Assembly: GCA_947685225.1 (NCBI GenBank) | Contig: CANTUV010000009.1 | Location: forward strand, 6,324,001-6,388,000 | DNA from: Garcia nutans | Lineage: Eukaryota; Streptophyta; Magnoliopsida; Malpighiales; Euphorbiaceae | DNA: 64,000 nt | Reading direction: 5' to 3' | Shown: piece after piece, positions 1 to 12,384 of the stretch | How the letters are laid out: each line of letters begins with the position of its first letter | Position numbering within the stretch: the stretch's first letter is position 1 | Notes under the pieces: model-generated | The model's input: only the letters and a program-made list of their open reading frames with translations | Told to the model about the DNA's origin: nothing | Database searches by the model: none | Made by a program: the position numbers and the translations under genes

Positions 1-40
1 AAAACGGGCTCCTTTAAGTACTCAGGTACAACATTTACAG

Positions 41-2362
41 ATTCCTCATCCTGGGTATGGATGCTGGCTTTTGGGTATTGATGTGTCAACTCAAATGCTC
101 AACCAACAATTTCAAGAACCCTTTTTGGCAGTTGTTATTGATCCAACAAGAACTGTATCAGCTGGTAAAGTTGAGATCGGGGCATTCAGGACATATCCAG
201 AAGGATATAAACCTCCAGATGATCCTGTATCTGAATATCAGACTATTCCTCTCAATAAGATTGAAGACTTTGGTGTGCACTGCAAGCAGGTTATTGAGGG
301 TCATTGTTCCTAGCTTCCCCATTAGTTTATATATATATATATATATTATTCCATTGGCTGATGTTATTGTCATTCGCAATATTATGTTTTGGATATCACT
401 TATTTCAAGTCATCTCTAGATTGTCACCTCTTCGATCTTTTGTGGAACAAATATTGGGTGAATACATTATCATCTTCACCTCTCTTGGGTAATGGAGACT
501 ATATTGCTGGACAAATTTCAGATTTAGGTAACTTCTTGGTTGTATTTGTGGTATAATTTCTTTTACACCTATGGACAATTTTTAGGTTGCCCGTCACCTT
601 TTATTTGGTCATCATAATTAGATAAAAAGGATAACTGTAAATGGTTAAAGGATCAGGTAATAAGGTTGTGCATGTGTGTTAAGATTTTTGGTACGAATAT
701 AACTGATCTTGTAAATGTCTGAGATAAGTGTACTAGTTTCTCCTATTGGCTACCAAGATGAAATAATCATCTATGCATTATACAGCTGAAAAAGTGGAGC
801 AAGCGGAGAATCAATTGGCTCACTCCCGATTTGGGCCTCTAATAGCACCACCTCAAAGAAAGAAAGAGGTGAGTCTGTTTTTTTGTTAGTTTAGACAATC
901 ATGCTTTGGTTGATGTAAATTTTTATTTATTTATTTTTTGCATTGGTATCAATTCTTTGGAGTATCTTGTGTGTGCAATTTTTTGCTTCCTCATTTCATC
1001 CATATCAATTATCCAATAAAACATATTCTTTGTCTGATACATTTGAGACAATAACCAGTATTAGATAAGTTGAAATGCTGGGAAAGTGCCCAATAAAACA
1101 TATTCTTTGGCTGATACATGTGAGACAATAACCAGTACTAGATAAGTTGAAATGCTGGGAAAGTGCGAGCGTCTATCAATATGTGCATGCATTGCGAATG
1201 ACTTGTCTTTCAATTTTACGTGAATTATACAAATTTATATACCATGTTGCTTAGTTGTCCTGCTTACTGCATTCATCTGTAAAAATTGATGCATAACTTT
1301 CTTTATTTTGGATGGAAAAAGATATTTGCCAAAAGCAAGGCAAACTTGTAAGCATGTGTTGGGCCATCTTATAACATATATGTTTGGGGTTTCCTAAACT
1401 GTAGTCTCTTAAGTATATGATGATCACTATCCATCCATCAGTTATCATGATATCAGGTAATCTTTTTCATGGAAAATGTTTAGCAACTAATGTTAAGAAT
1501 ATGTGTCATCTCTACCTCCCTCTCTCTCTCTCTCTTTTTCATATGTATATATATATATATACACACACGAGTAATCTTTTTTTCAATATGGTATGCTTGT
1601 ACAAGTTCAAGAAAGTAAATTCTCATAAAAAAATAGTTCATAAAGAACTTAGTTACACTACTTTCTGTTGACATGGCTTTTTCTTTCTTTAATGTTTGCT
1701 AAATGATTAATTCATGACAATTAGAATTGTGGTGGATCATTTGAAATATATTTGGGGGAATCCAAAATCATAGATTGGGTATCAGAACTTGTATTATTTA
1801 CTAAACTAATTAAATTTCTTGAAGAGGCCAAAACTTTTGGGACTTTCAGTTGGGCAACGGGGCACCGAATTTGAGCTATTCTTGTTTATGCACTTTTCTT
1901 GCTTTTATATGTTAATATTATTAATCTGCTTTCTATTATTAATGTGCTTTCTCTTTAATTAATGCACTTCTTTTTCCCTGTCATCATTTGTGCTCTTAGT
2001 GAGTTTCATGTGTGTGGATGTTCGCATATGGTTTTCCCATTTACATTTGATTTTGGATTACCACTGATAATTGCAGGAAGAATCTCAACTTGCTAAAATT
2101 ACTCGAGATAGTGCAAAAATAACCGTGGAACAGATCCATGGTCTAATGTCACAGGTAATTGGCCACTTTGCTTTTTAGATGCCCATTTTAAACAATTTAA
2201 TTATCTAGGCTGAAACAATTTGTTATGTAACTTACGCCAAACATTTAATTTGTCTCTCTATTTATGCTTTAGGTTATCAAGGACATCCTTTTCAATTCTG
2301 TACGACAATCAAGTAGGTCTCGCACAGAGGATTCTGGTCCTGAGCCAATGGTAGAAAGCTGA
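41..2362 (+). pseudogene. CSN5: CSN5 (COP9 signalosome subunit 5), 3' half, probably decaying
   Basis: CSN5 is the JAMM metalloprotease of the COP9 signalosome; it removes NEDD8/RUB from cullins in the nucleus. Five exons can be placed: 41-289, 380-527, 786-868, 2077-2154 and 2273-2362 (stop TGA). All keep one frame across the introns and encode the conserved order HPGYGCW..GIDVSTQ, DPTRTVSAGKVEIGAFRTYP, KIEDFGVHCKQ, LLWNKYWVNTLSSSPLLGNG, ITRDSAKITVEQIHGLMSQ and a short tail ending MVES. Two lesions are visible. Just before HPGYG the frame reads I-P instead of the expected H-S, so the first zinc-binding His of the JAMM motif (HxH..D) is lost; one extra C in the TCTCAT stretch would explain it. 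The acceptor of exon 2 is AA (378-379) instead of AG. Other junctions have GT and AG. The 5' half lies outside the window, so a working allele with unusual splicing cannot be excluded. Confidence 0.85.
869..2076 (+). other. CSN5 intron with a 77-bp tandem duplication
   Basis: Intron between the third and fourth visible CSN5 exons, bounded by a GTGAGT donor and a TTGCAG acceptor. No gene is seen inside. It contains a direct tandem duplication (1013-1089 and 1090-1166) with a few differences, a pyrimidine (CT)n run near 1520-1540 and an (AT)n/(AC)n stretch near 1545-1568. Confidence 0.75.
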
Positions 2363-3446
2363 GGTAGGGTTCAGCGCAACTCGGATGGATTTACCATTCT
2401 TCTACTGCTGAGGTTAAAAGTTTTTTACATAAAAAATGGAAAAAAGAGAATGATGTTAAAACAGAAGCTGCAGAGATTTTGTTACTTATCAGGGCTGATG
2501 TAAGTCCTTTTCACATCCATCATTGATTTGACTAGAATTTTATCTTTTGCTCATTTGGTAATTTATACATGTCTACTGTTAACAAAGTGTCGCAATTTCA
2601 GAAACTATTTTTTTCACATCCAATTCAGTCCATATGCTTTGATTGAACGCTACAGAGGAACTCAGAATGCTATGCAAGTTTTTGTTAAAACATTTAGAAT
2701 GTATCCATTGAGCAGGAGATATTGATATTCAGTTTCAACTTTGAGTGTAGGCAAAAGGTGGAGTGGAGGGTCAAACTTCTGATTTCATCAGGTTTTCGAG
2801 ATTTGAGTCCAAGTTCTCAATAATAACTTTTTGCACGTCAGGCTCAGGCAGTGCCGCTCGATGTTTACCTCACAAGAGTGTCCTTGAACCACAAGAGTGT
2901 TCAAGAATTTAGAGCATGCCACCTCTGTAGTGCTTTGGTGAGATTTGGTAGATTTGTGTAACCTTTGTTCTTTTTTCCTTGTTTTTATACCAAGGGAGAG
3001 TGGTGATTGAAGTGGGAAATTGAGAATTAGTCTTTGTCAAAATTTCACTAGTTACGTAATACTCTAATCATCCTACTATGATTTTATTTTATTTTTTGAC
3101 TTCTTGCAACGTATAGTTAATGTTCTTCAAGAACTGAAGGTTAGTTGATGGGAGTCATGATAATGATGGTGAATAATGATGATGCAAGTCATGATTCAAT
3201 GGAAAATGATAATTGAAGATCTATATTGTTATTTTCAAGATAGATTATTTATAGTAGTGTTCTTAACACTTGTATAGTTAAATTGTAAAATATTTTATTC
3301 TATTGAAGATTAATAAAAGAATTATTTTTATCAATGTAATTAGTGTTTTTTTAGATTGTGTTTAAATGTTCCAAATGTATTTATAAAGTTCTCATAAAAT
3401 TAATTGATAATACAAATAGTTTCAATAAAAATCAATATTAAATTAC
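2363..3446. other. non-coding DNA downstream of CSN5
   Basis: AT-rich sequence following the CSN5 stop codon. The first few hundred bases may be 3'UTR. No credible ORF, RNA gene or complete transposon is recognised. Confidence 0.5.
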
Positions 3447-3863
3447 AACGGATTGCTACGAATCTGCGACGGATATTTGAAATCTATGACGGAATCTGCG
3501 ACATATACTGCGACGACAATCTGCGACGGAATCTGTGACTGCAATCTGCGACGGAATCTGCAACAAATTTGCGACGGAAATCTGTGACGGAAATTTGCGA
3601 CGGAAATCTGCGACGGAATCTGCGACGGCTGCTTCTTACCCGCGAAAATTTAAGCGCGAGATTTGCAACCGCCGAGTGGTTGCAAATCCGTCGCAATCTG
3701 CGACGGCCTGTCGCAAAATTGAAAATTGCGACGCCTTTTTTATTAACGGATCGTATCCGTCGCAGATCGGTCGCAGATCGGTCGCAAGACTTGATTTGCG
3801 ACGGATCTGCGATGGATCTGCGACGGATTCTGTCCGTTGCAGATAGCGTGTTTTTTTGTAGTG
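3447..3863 (-). mobile_element. CACTA-type transposon end with GC-rich subterminal repeats
   Basis: On the minus strand this segment begins CACTACAAAAAAAC, the classic terminus of plant CACTA (En/Spm) DNA transposons. It is followed by dense short repeats of the kind ATCCGTCGCAGAT / TCTGCGACGGAA, in both orientations, as expected of CACTA subterminal transposase-binding repeats. No matching CACTA terminus is found on the left, so the element is truncated or its left end has decayed. There is no transposase ORF; the Arg-rich ORFs across it are repeat artefacts. The right end directly abuts the broken LTR of Tekay-1. Confidence 0.65.
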
Positions 3864-5042
3864 TAGTCATCCTTTTTATCATTAATCTTATATGTGCAAA
3901 TCATCTCTTTCACTTTCTCTTCAACTTCTTAAATTTTCTATAATCATCATATTTATTCTTTCATTTGTATCTTGCAAATAATATAACCAATGAAAGAAAT
4001 AAGACCATAGATGAATTTCCTTACCTTGGAATTGGTAACTTTCTTCTAAACTTTCACCTAGAAACTTGGAAATTCCTTAAATTTTTTTTGTTGGAGGCCA
4101 CGGCCTTTGCTTGGAGAAGGAGAAGGTGATTTGACTTTTTGTATTCTAGAGATTTCAAGAACATGGATTATATATGTACACGTTTGTACATATAAATTTA
4201 TTTCTTTTTTTTTTTATGGATGGGATTTTGCCAAAACAAAAGGCTAAATGAATAAGATTGCAACATGTGTCCTTCTTTGCCTTTTTATCATTTGGATGGA
4301 ATTTTGCCAAAACAAAAGGTTAAATGGATAAGATTGCAACATGTGTCCTTCTTTGCCTTTTTATCATTTGGTCCTTGACTTTTAGTCTATGTCTAAATTG
4401 GTGCTTGGTTGGTGGAATGACCATAATGCCCCCTTCAGTTAAAATTTACCGTATCTTTTAGACCGAGCAATTTCATGATGCATAAAATATACCGTCGTGC
4501 TCCTTTCGACCCCTAGTCCTCATTTCTAATATTTATTCTTGATTCCCAGTCAATTTATAAAAATTACACTTATGCCCTTGACTTTCGTAAGAATTCCCTT
4601 TAGGTCCTTACGTGATTCGGGTCTCCTCTCGAGTCCGTTCGTTGATATCGATCATTTTGGGATCCTCCCGCTTGCTTCTGGTACCTTTATATGCCCTGTT
4701 TTCCTGTGTATAAATTATTATTGCATATTGACGAAAATACCCTTGGTTGAAAATCCACTATATCTCCCAAACCGTGCATTTTCGAAAAAAACCGTAGCGT
4801 TCCGTTGCGACCCAATTTCCCTCTACTTTTCATCCCTGGGGTCTGTTATAGGCACTATTAAGGACTTCCGGAATGACTTTTGATAATTACGGCCACCTTT
4901 ACAAAACTTTGCAATCTTTTCAAATAGGTCCTTTCAGTTCTACAGAACTTCCCTTCACTTCGCGCTCTTGAGTAGCTTCTCGGGATGGTTCCTCTTACTG
5001 TACATGGACGTACTGTACATATGTATAAGTTGGGTCGTGACA
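3864..5042 (-). repeat. Tekay-1 3' LTR, truncated
   Basis: Aligns base for base in length with 12688-13866 of the 5' LTR (1179 bp each, few differences by eye). It starts TGTCACGACCC on the minus strand and is broken where the CACTA end begins, so about 1.9 kb of its distal part is missing. It contains a 76-bp direct duplication (4217-4292 and 4293-4368), which is also present in the 5' LTR. Confidence 0.9.
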
Positions 5043-5055
5043 TTTCTTCCCCTCT
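5043..5055 (-). other. Tekay-1 polypurine tract
   Basis: Minus strand AGAGGGGAAGAAA immediately upstream of the 3' LTR start TGTCACG; this is the expected plus-strand priming site of reverse transcription. Confidence 0.8.
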
Positions 5056-5060
5056 AAAAT

Positions 5061-8000
5061 TTAGGATTCGTCCCGAAGCTGGTCAGTTGTAAACAAGTGC
5101 GGGTATTGCTGCTTCATAGTTTCTTCTCCTTCCCAGGTTGCCTCTTCTACCTTATGATTTCTCCACAATACCTTAACCAGAGAAATTTTCTTATTTCTCA
5201 ATTCTTTAACCTCTCGTGCCAAAATCTTCACTGGCTCCTCTTCATAAGTCAAGTCAGGCTGGACCTCGATATCTTGTGTCTTGATGACGTGTGCAGGGTC
5301 TAAACGATATCATCGTAACATCGAAACATGAAAAACATTATGTATCCTGTCCAGTTCGGGAGGTAGGGCTAGCCGGTAAGCTACTGGGCCTATACGTTCG
5401 ATGACTTCATACGATCCAATGAATCTGGGACTTAACTTGCCTTTCTGCTTAAATCTCAGTACTTTCTTCCATGGAGAAACTTTAAGGAAAACTTTGTCCC
5501 CTACTGTAAATTCTATGTCTTTTCATTTCAGGTCTGCGTACGACTTCTGTCTATCTGATGCAACCTTTAGTCTGTCTCGAATGACGTCAACTTTCTCCTG
5601 AGTCTCCTTCACAATGTCGGGTCCAAGAACTGTTTCCTCACTTAGTTCTGTCCAACATGCTGGCGTTCTGCACTTTCTTCCGTACAATGCTTCATAGGGT
5701 GCCATCTGTATGCTGGATTGGTAGCTGTTGTTATATGCAAATTCCATTAGGCTTAGGTACTTATCGCAGCTGCCTTTAAACTCCATAACACACGCTCTCA
5801 ACATGTCCTCCAAATTCTGAATTACTCTTTCAGATTGCCCATCCGTTTGAGGATGGAAAGCAGTGCTATAGCTTGCTTGGGTTCCGAGGGCCGTTTGGAG
5901 CTTTCTCCAAAAGTTCGAAGTGAACCGTGGATCTCTGTCCGAAATAATAGATGTCGGGACTCCATGCAATCGTACAATCTCTTTGACGTATATTTCTGCC
6001 AACTTATCCATTGAGTAGTCCATTCGCACAGGCAGAAAATGAGCTGACTTAGTTAATCGATCGAGAATTACCCATACAGCGTCATGTTTATCTCTCGTCA
6101 TTGGCAGTCCTGTGACGAAATCCATAGTGATGCGATCCCATTTCCATGTCGGAATTGTAATTGGCTGCAATAGTCCTGATGGCACTTGATGTTCTGCTTT
6201 CACTTGCTGGCAGGTCAAACACTTGATTACGAAATCTACGATGTCTCTCTTCATTCCTGGCCACCAATAGAATTTCTTCAAGTCTTGGTACATTTTTGTA
6301 GCCCCTGAGTGCATTGCGTAAGGACTACTATGGGCTTCCTGAAGAATCTTCTTCTTTATATCTCCTGTTGCTGGTATTACTGTCCGACTTTCGTAATATA
6401 AACTGTCGTCTCTTGAAATTTAAAACTTTGTACTTTTTCCTTCTTGTACTTGCTTGATCCATTTTTGGACTTGTTTATCTTTTTTTTGTGCTTGGTGGAT
6501 TTCCTGAAAAAGCGTGGGTCGTGTTTGCATTTCTGCTAGCAGTGCTCCTTCTTCTGTTGGTCTCAAACTGATCCTCATAGCACTTAAAGCTTGCATTGAT
6601 TTCCTACTAAGTGCGTCGGCCACGATGTTCGCCTTTCCTGGATGATAGTTTATGACATAGTCATAATTCTCCAAAATTTGGATCCATTTCCTTTGTCGCA
6701 AATTGAGGTCCTTTTGTGTTGGCAGATACTTCAAGCTTTTGTGATCCGTATATATGTAGCATTTTTCTCCATACAGGTAATGCCTCCATGTCTTGAATGC
6801 CAATACAATAGCCGCCAATTCTAAATCGTGTGTTGGATAATTCTTCTCGTATGGTTTAAGTTGCCGGGAAACATACGCGACTACTTTACCTTCTTGCATG
6901 AGTACACAACCTAGGCCAATGTGCGATGCATCGCTGTATATCACAAAGTCCTTACCGGACACTGGTTGTGTGAGTATCGGGGCATTTGTTAGCTTTTCTT
7001 TCAGTTTCTCGAAACTTCTTTGACATTCATCTGTCCACTGAAATCTACCATTCTTCTGAAGCAACTTGGTCATTGGGGCGGCGATAATGGAAAATCCTTT
7101 CACAAATCGTTGATAGTATCCTGCCAATCCTAGGAAACTTCTCACTTCTGTTACTGTCCTTGGCGGTTTCCAATCCAAAATAGCTTCTATTTTCTTAGGA
7201 TCCACTCTGATGCCCTCAGCAGATACAATGTGTCCCAAGAATGTCACTTCTTCCAGCCAAAATTCACACCTACTGAGCTTGGCATATAGTTGTTTTTCTC
7301 TCAATGTTTGCAATACAATGCGAAGGTGTCGATCGTGTTCTTCTTTGTTCTTTGATTAAACAAGAATGTCGTCTATAAACACCACTACGAATTGGTCGAG
7401 GTACGGATGGAAAATTCGATTCATCAAATCCATAAATACTGCTGGTGCGTTTGTAAGCCCAAAAGGTATTACAAGAAACTCATAATGTCCCTACCGAGTT
7501 CTGAAAGCAGTCTTTGGAATGTCCTCCTCCTTAATTGGCAGCTGATGGTATCCTGATCGGAGATCTATCTTTGAAAATACACTGGCTCCTTTGAGTTGAT
7601 CGAATAAATCATCAATGCGTGGTAGTGGATACTTGTTCTTGATTGTGAGCTTGTTCAACTGTCGATAATCCACGCATAGCCTTAAGGATCCATCCTTCTT
7701 CTTGACGAAAAGTACCGGTGCGCCCCATGGGGAAACACTTGGTCGTATAAAGCCTTTGTCGAGTAGCTCTTGTAATTGCGTCTTCAATTCCTTGAGTTCC
7801 GCTGGCGCCATTCGGTATGGGGCAATCGACACTGGTGCAGCTCCCGGATAAACATCAATGGTGAATTCCACTTCTCTCTTAGGTGGTAGTCCGGGTAGCT
7901 CATCTGGGAAAACATTGGGAAAATCACGCACCGTCGGTATGTCTTGGATCTTAGTAGTGTCTTTCTTTGCTTCCATTGCGCTTACTAGATATGCCTCGCA

Positions 8001-9721
8001 TCCCTTTTGTATTAGCTTCCTTGCCATCACTGCCGATATTACATTGTTCAAATAGTCGCCTCTTTTTCTGACTACTGTCACTTCCTCTCCGCGAGGGGTA
8101 TAGAGCGTCACTCTTTTCTTCTCACAGTCAACTATTGCTTTATGCTTTGCTAACCAGTTCATTCCTAAAATTATGTCAAATTCCTGAAATGGTAATTCCA
8201 TCAAATTTCCAGGAAATAAGTTTCCGTGTATCTCTATAGGGCATTCTTTGATTACTTTGTTCGTAACTACTTCATCTCCTATAGGGTTTGTAACTAGTAT
8301 ACCGGACTTGACATATTCTACTGGTAATCCTTCTAAATTCTCACTATGCATGCATATGTACGAATGTGTGGATCCGGGATCAATTAAAGCATGTACAGGT
8401 TTGCTGAACATATAAAACGTACCAACAATGACGTCCGGTGCTTCTTCTTCTTCTCGGGTTCTCATCGCATATACCCTTGCTGGTGCACTTGTACTAGGCT
8501 GGTTAACAGTCTCTGATTGTGCCCTTTGAAAGTTTAGATTACCTCCTCTTCCTCTGCCTCGGCCTCTGCCAAAGGTAGGCTGTGACCTCTCCGTTGGTAC
8601 AGGAGTATTCATCTGTATTTTAGGGCAGTTCACTTTTATATGGTCTGGTGCTCCACATTCCCAACATCCTTCGGTTAAATACCAACATTCGCCTCCATGT
8701 CTTCGTCCGCAATGCTCACATAGAGGAAAAGTATATCCTTCAAATCCCGTGTTTCTTCCAAATCCTCCACTAATTCCTGGATTGTTACTTCTTCCTCTGC
8801 CTCTACTTAATCCTCTTCTGAAGCCTCTTCCAAATGACCCCGGTGCACTAGCTACAGATGTTTGATAACTCATACCTCGGCCTGACCTCTGATTCTGAAA
8901 TCGCCGGCCTTGTTGCATAGAACTACTTCCTCCCCTGAATCTCTTTCGGGCTTGCTGAGGTCCTCCCGGGCCTCGAGTTTGCGTCCTTTTTTGCTACATG
9001 TGCTGATGCCTATTCCTCTCATCCACTTGTACTTTCTCAACGTCCAAAGCCTTGGAAAATTCTGATATATCTATGGCTACCAATTGCACTTTGATTTCAT
9101 TGTTTAATCCTTCTAAGAATCTCTGGCATCTTTCCTGTTCTGTTTCTATCATTTTCCTCGCGTACTTATTAAGACGAGTGATCTCTTTTTCATACTCGGA
9201 TACCGTCATTCTTCCTTGCTTTAAGTACGTGAATTCATTCCTTTTTGCGTTTAAGTACGCCTCGGTGATATATCTCTTCTTAAACTCGGTTTGGAAAAAT
9301 TCCCATGTCTGTTGTTCTGGTGGCACGCGCTGCTGTGTAGTCTCCCACCAAATGTACGCTTCTTCAACCAAAAGAGACGTGGCACAAATAAATCTTTCCT
9401 CTGGCGTGCACCTTAATTGATCCAATGCTCTAATGGTACTATCTAACCAGTATTCCACTTCCTCAGATCCTTCTTCCCTACTGGCTTTAAATTCCTTAGC
9501 CCCATACTTCCTTAATTTCTTGATTGGGGGCTTTCTCTCTCTTTCGGCAGCAGTAGGTACCATTCCTGCCATTTGTTGAAATGCTGCTGCCATCTGTCGT
9601 AAATAAGCATCGGGCCTTCCGTAGGCATAGTTCCAAGACTCTCCTCTACATTCGTAGGCACGGAGGCACGTGACTCGACCTCCTCGTCTACGGCTCTCTG
9701 TGATTCAACTTCTTGCGACAT
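5061..9721 (-). pseudogene. gag-pol: Tekay-1 gag-pol polyprotein, broken
   Basis: Read from 9721 downwards. Gag starts MSQEVESQ; the retrotransposon gag domain lies at about 9500-9050. The zinc knuckle CWECGAPDHIKVNC is followed by an aspartic protease with IDPGSTHSYI, RT with FVKKKDGSLRLCVDYRQLNK and FIDD (near 7370), RNase H with YSDAS, integrase with an HHCC region, TMDFVTGLP and SDRDPRF, and a C-terminal chromodomain (5252-5061). Lesions: one frameshift near 9600-9640, and stops at 8994-8996, 7491-7493, 7356-7358, 6420-6422, 5523-5525 and 5310-5312, all in the otherwise open frame. The last two look like CGA to TGA changes, as expected from loss of methylated CpG. Closely related to Tekay-2 along its length. 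Confidence 0.93.
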
Positions 9722-10082
9722 TCTACAATCATATACGTGTATATCATAATAACGTTAGCAGTTGGTTTGGCTTGGCATATTAAATTTCCTATATGGCATG
9801 TACATAGATAAATTCCAATCATAATTTCAGATCATACACTTAATATAAACATAACCTTATTTATTCACATAATCGCGTTTTCATACATATTTATCATACA
9901 TCATCACATACTCCTACTTATGGCCTATTTTACATCTATGTACAGCAAAATGGCCTATATTAGTTTGTTACTTGTCCGGCCTATTTATATTTATTTACAA
10001 CAAAATGGCCTATCTGCTGTTGCATTTTTATCCGCCTATATACATAACCAAAGGGGTAGCAAAATCATCAGCCCATCACAAC

Positions 10083-10601
10083 TCAATAAGTAGGAGCTCG
10101 GGGAGAGGTAGCACTATCTGAAGCAAGCTCCATCGGATCCGGATCTACCTCGTTAGACTGAACTCTAGGAAGGTTACGACGGAGTTCGTCCATTCTATCC
10201 TGTAACATCTCTACCCTTCCTTGCAAGGTCCTAGCCAAACGATTCACATTCTCAAGCTCTACTGTAGTTTGCCTCTTATCCACTTGTAACGCCCTAACAT
10301 CTTCCATCAAGAGCCTACTATTATCCAGGGCTAACACTAAGTCTTCCCGGTCCTGGAGTCTCAAGTCTCTCAACTGATCTATTACTTCCTCTTGCTCCTC
10401 CTGTTTCCTTTTCATTCTAACTAATTCTTCTTTTAACTCTGCTATTTCTCGCTCTCTGGCTTCCATTTTAATTTTCTAGCGCAGATTCTCCTTCCCCAAT
10501 TCAAAAAGCTTCTTATCTATGGCTTGTTTCTCACTTGTGCTGGCCCGAGAATAAGGTTTAGGACCTAAAGCCAATTTAGCTGGTTGCTTCAAATCATTCA
10601 T
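10083..10601 (-). pseudogene. Tekay-1 extra ORF upstream of gag, coiled-coil protein of unknown function
   Basis: Lies between the primer site and gag on the element's coding strand. A likely start is the ATG at 10601 (MNDLKQPAKLALGPKPYS), though the frame stays open upstream to 10658. One stop (TAG, 10476-10478) interrupts it, then the same frame continues to 10083. The second part is rich in E, K, R, L and Q with heptad-like spacing (for example EREIAELKEELVRMKRKQ and ENVNRLARTLQGRVEMLQ), so a long coiled coil is likely, followed by an acidic, Ser/Pro-rich tail. No catalytic motif or zinc finger is seen. Tekay-2 has only about 150 bp between primer site and gag and lacks this ORF. Function unknown; it may assist assembly or RNA binding. 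Confidence 0.65.
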
Positions 10602-10744
10602 CCTCACTCCTGTTCTCAATACCACAATATCACCAATAAGCATCATAAACATACACATCAGCTTATTAAAATTCCCTTCCTAAACCTATGTGTCATGCAT
10701 TCACAGTTTGATTCAACTAACTACCCAGAATCGACTAAACCAAT

Positions 10745-10756
10745 GCTCTGATACCA
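10745..10756 (-). other. Tekay-1 primer binding site (initiator tRNA-Met type)
   Basis: Minus strand TGGTATCAGAGC, five bases after the 5' LTR ends in TGTTACA. It matches the usual plant initiator-Met primer site and fixes the inner LTR boundary. Confidence 0.9.
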
Positions 10757-10761
10757 CTAAA

Positions 10762-12352
10762 TGTAACACCCCATCTTAGCTTATGTTCATAGACCAAGAT
10801 GGAATGCTATTTTGTGATATTCGAGTCTTGGTTCTATACTTAGTCAATTTATAATACACATTTTACAAAAATTTTGCCAGAGTTTCCCCTATAATTGGTG
10901 GTCCCAAGTGTCGCCAAAACTGATTTTTTTTTAATGAAAACATTTTTTTTTCTCAACCAATCAATCTCAATCAATCTCAAACACTTCTATAGTCGACCTC
11001 CTTATATCCTCCACCAAAACCTGCATTAAAATTTCACACTTCTAGACACACATCCATACACACTAATTGATACCAACATACAGTAATTAATATACTTAGC
11101 ACACGTACTTTGGTCTTTTACTAGTCATACATACAATTCTTAGTTTACGCTAACATATGTACATGCCATTCTAGTTATATTACTTATAATACATTTCTAC
11201 CAGAAAAGTTGCCAACACCAGCTGCTCGGGACACTGCATAAAACAGCTTCTCGCTCAACCTACGAGTTTAGAAAAGAAAACTAAACTCGCTAAGTGTTTG
11301 CTTAGTGGGTACTTAAATCATTGCATTAAATAAATAAATTAAAAGAGTAATTAAAAACATACATTTGAATACTTTAACTAAATGAATAAGATCTAAACAT
11401 AATGATAAAAGATTAAATCCCATATTCTGAATTTAGAAATTACTCATTTTGCTTTTATCAATTTAGGTGCTCTACTGGTTTAACAGAACGTCAGCAGATA
11501 AGGAAGGGTCATGATAAACATATCTCGTCATAATCATATTTCATTATCTTTCATCATAATTCTTGCACATGTGCCAATGGCCATTCTCATTGAATCATTG
11601 ATCATGTCATTGTAATCATCGGCCTTCAGCCGGAATATCATATCATGTCATAAGCAGTACTGCAGTAATAGTATGATGCATCATATCCTTATCTCAAGGG
11701 TTCTGACATACCAAGTAGAGCATAAATAATTTATTAATTACTTTGGTCATGATATTCAATAAGTCATGATTTTTCCATAATGCATATATCACTAGGATAA
11801 CTTCTCATGATGCCTTTCTGATTATTCCAAACCCCTTTCGTGTCATTTTAAATGATATAACATCAATCTATATCATAATATTCAAGTTTTAACACATTTA
11901 GAAAAATGACCAAATGAATAGTAGCGCGGCGCGTAAAATCGGCGACGCAATGGCGCGCGACTACTACATGATAAAATCTGTTTTTACTGCTGAAAATCAG
12001 TCAACTTTAGCAACAGTTTTGACCAAGTAAACAAACTTATTTTTGGCTGAGATTTTGCAGAAAAACCCCTTCATAAGTTAACTAAATGCATGTAAAATTT
12101 CGTCGAAAAATTCTTTCGTTTGCCCCCTCAACGGACTGCCCAAAATGAAAGCTGCAGAATGGTGCCCAAAAGGGACCATTCGGCCCAACTTTCAAAACTT
12201 GAGGGGAATTCATTTTTTTCTTGCAAAATTAAGTTTTAGACTCCTTTTGTGATACCATGGAAGGACTAAAGGTCCCTCTTTCAAAAATCAACCAAAGAGA
12301 TGACTAAAAGTTAGTTAAAGTTTATGGACAATTAACACAAATTGGGCTAGTT

Positions 12353-12384
<32 letters not shown>

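Noticed and set aside
3484..3943. Arg/Ser-rich overlapping ORFs on both strands
   Set aside because: They arise from the CTGCGACGG-type repeats of the CACTA end; the repetitive composition in several frames at once is not a real protein.
10762..10790. Possible separate short LTR element between 10762 and 12688
   Set aside because: I considered that the Tekay-1 LTR was only the 1179 bp shared by both ends; the primer site at 10745-10756 directly beside TGTTACA shows that the LTR extends to 10762 and the other copy is truncated.
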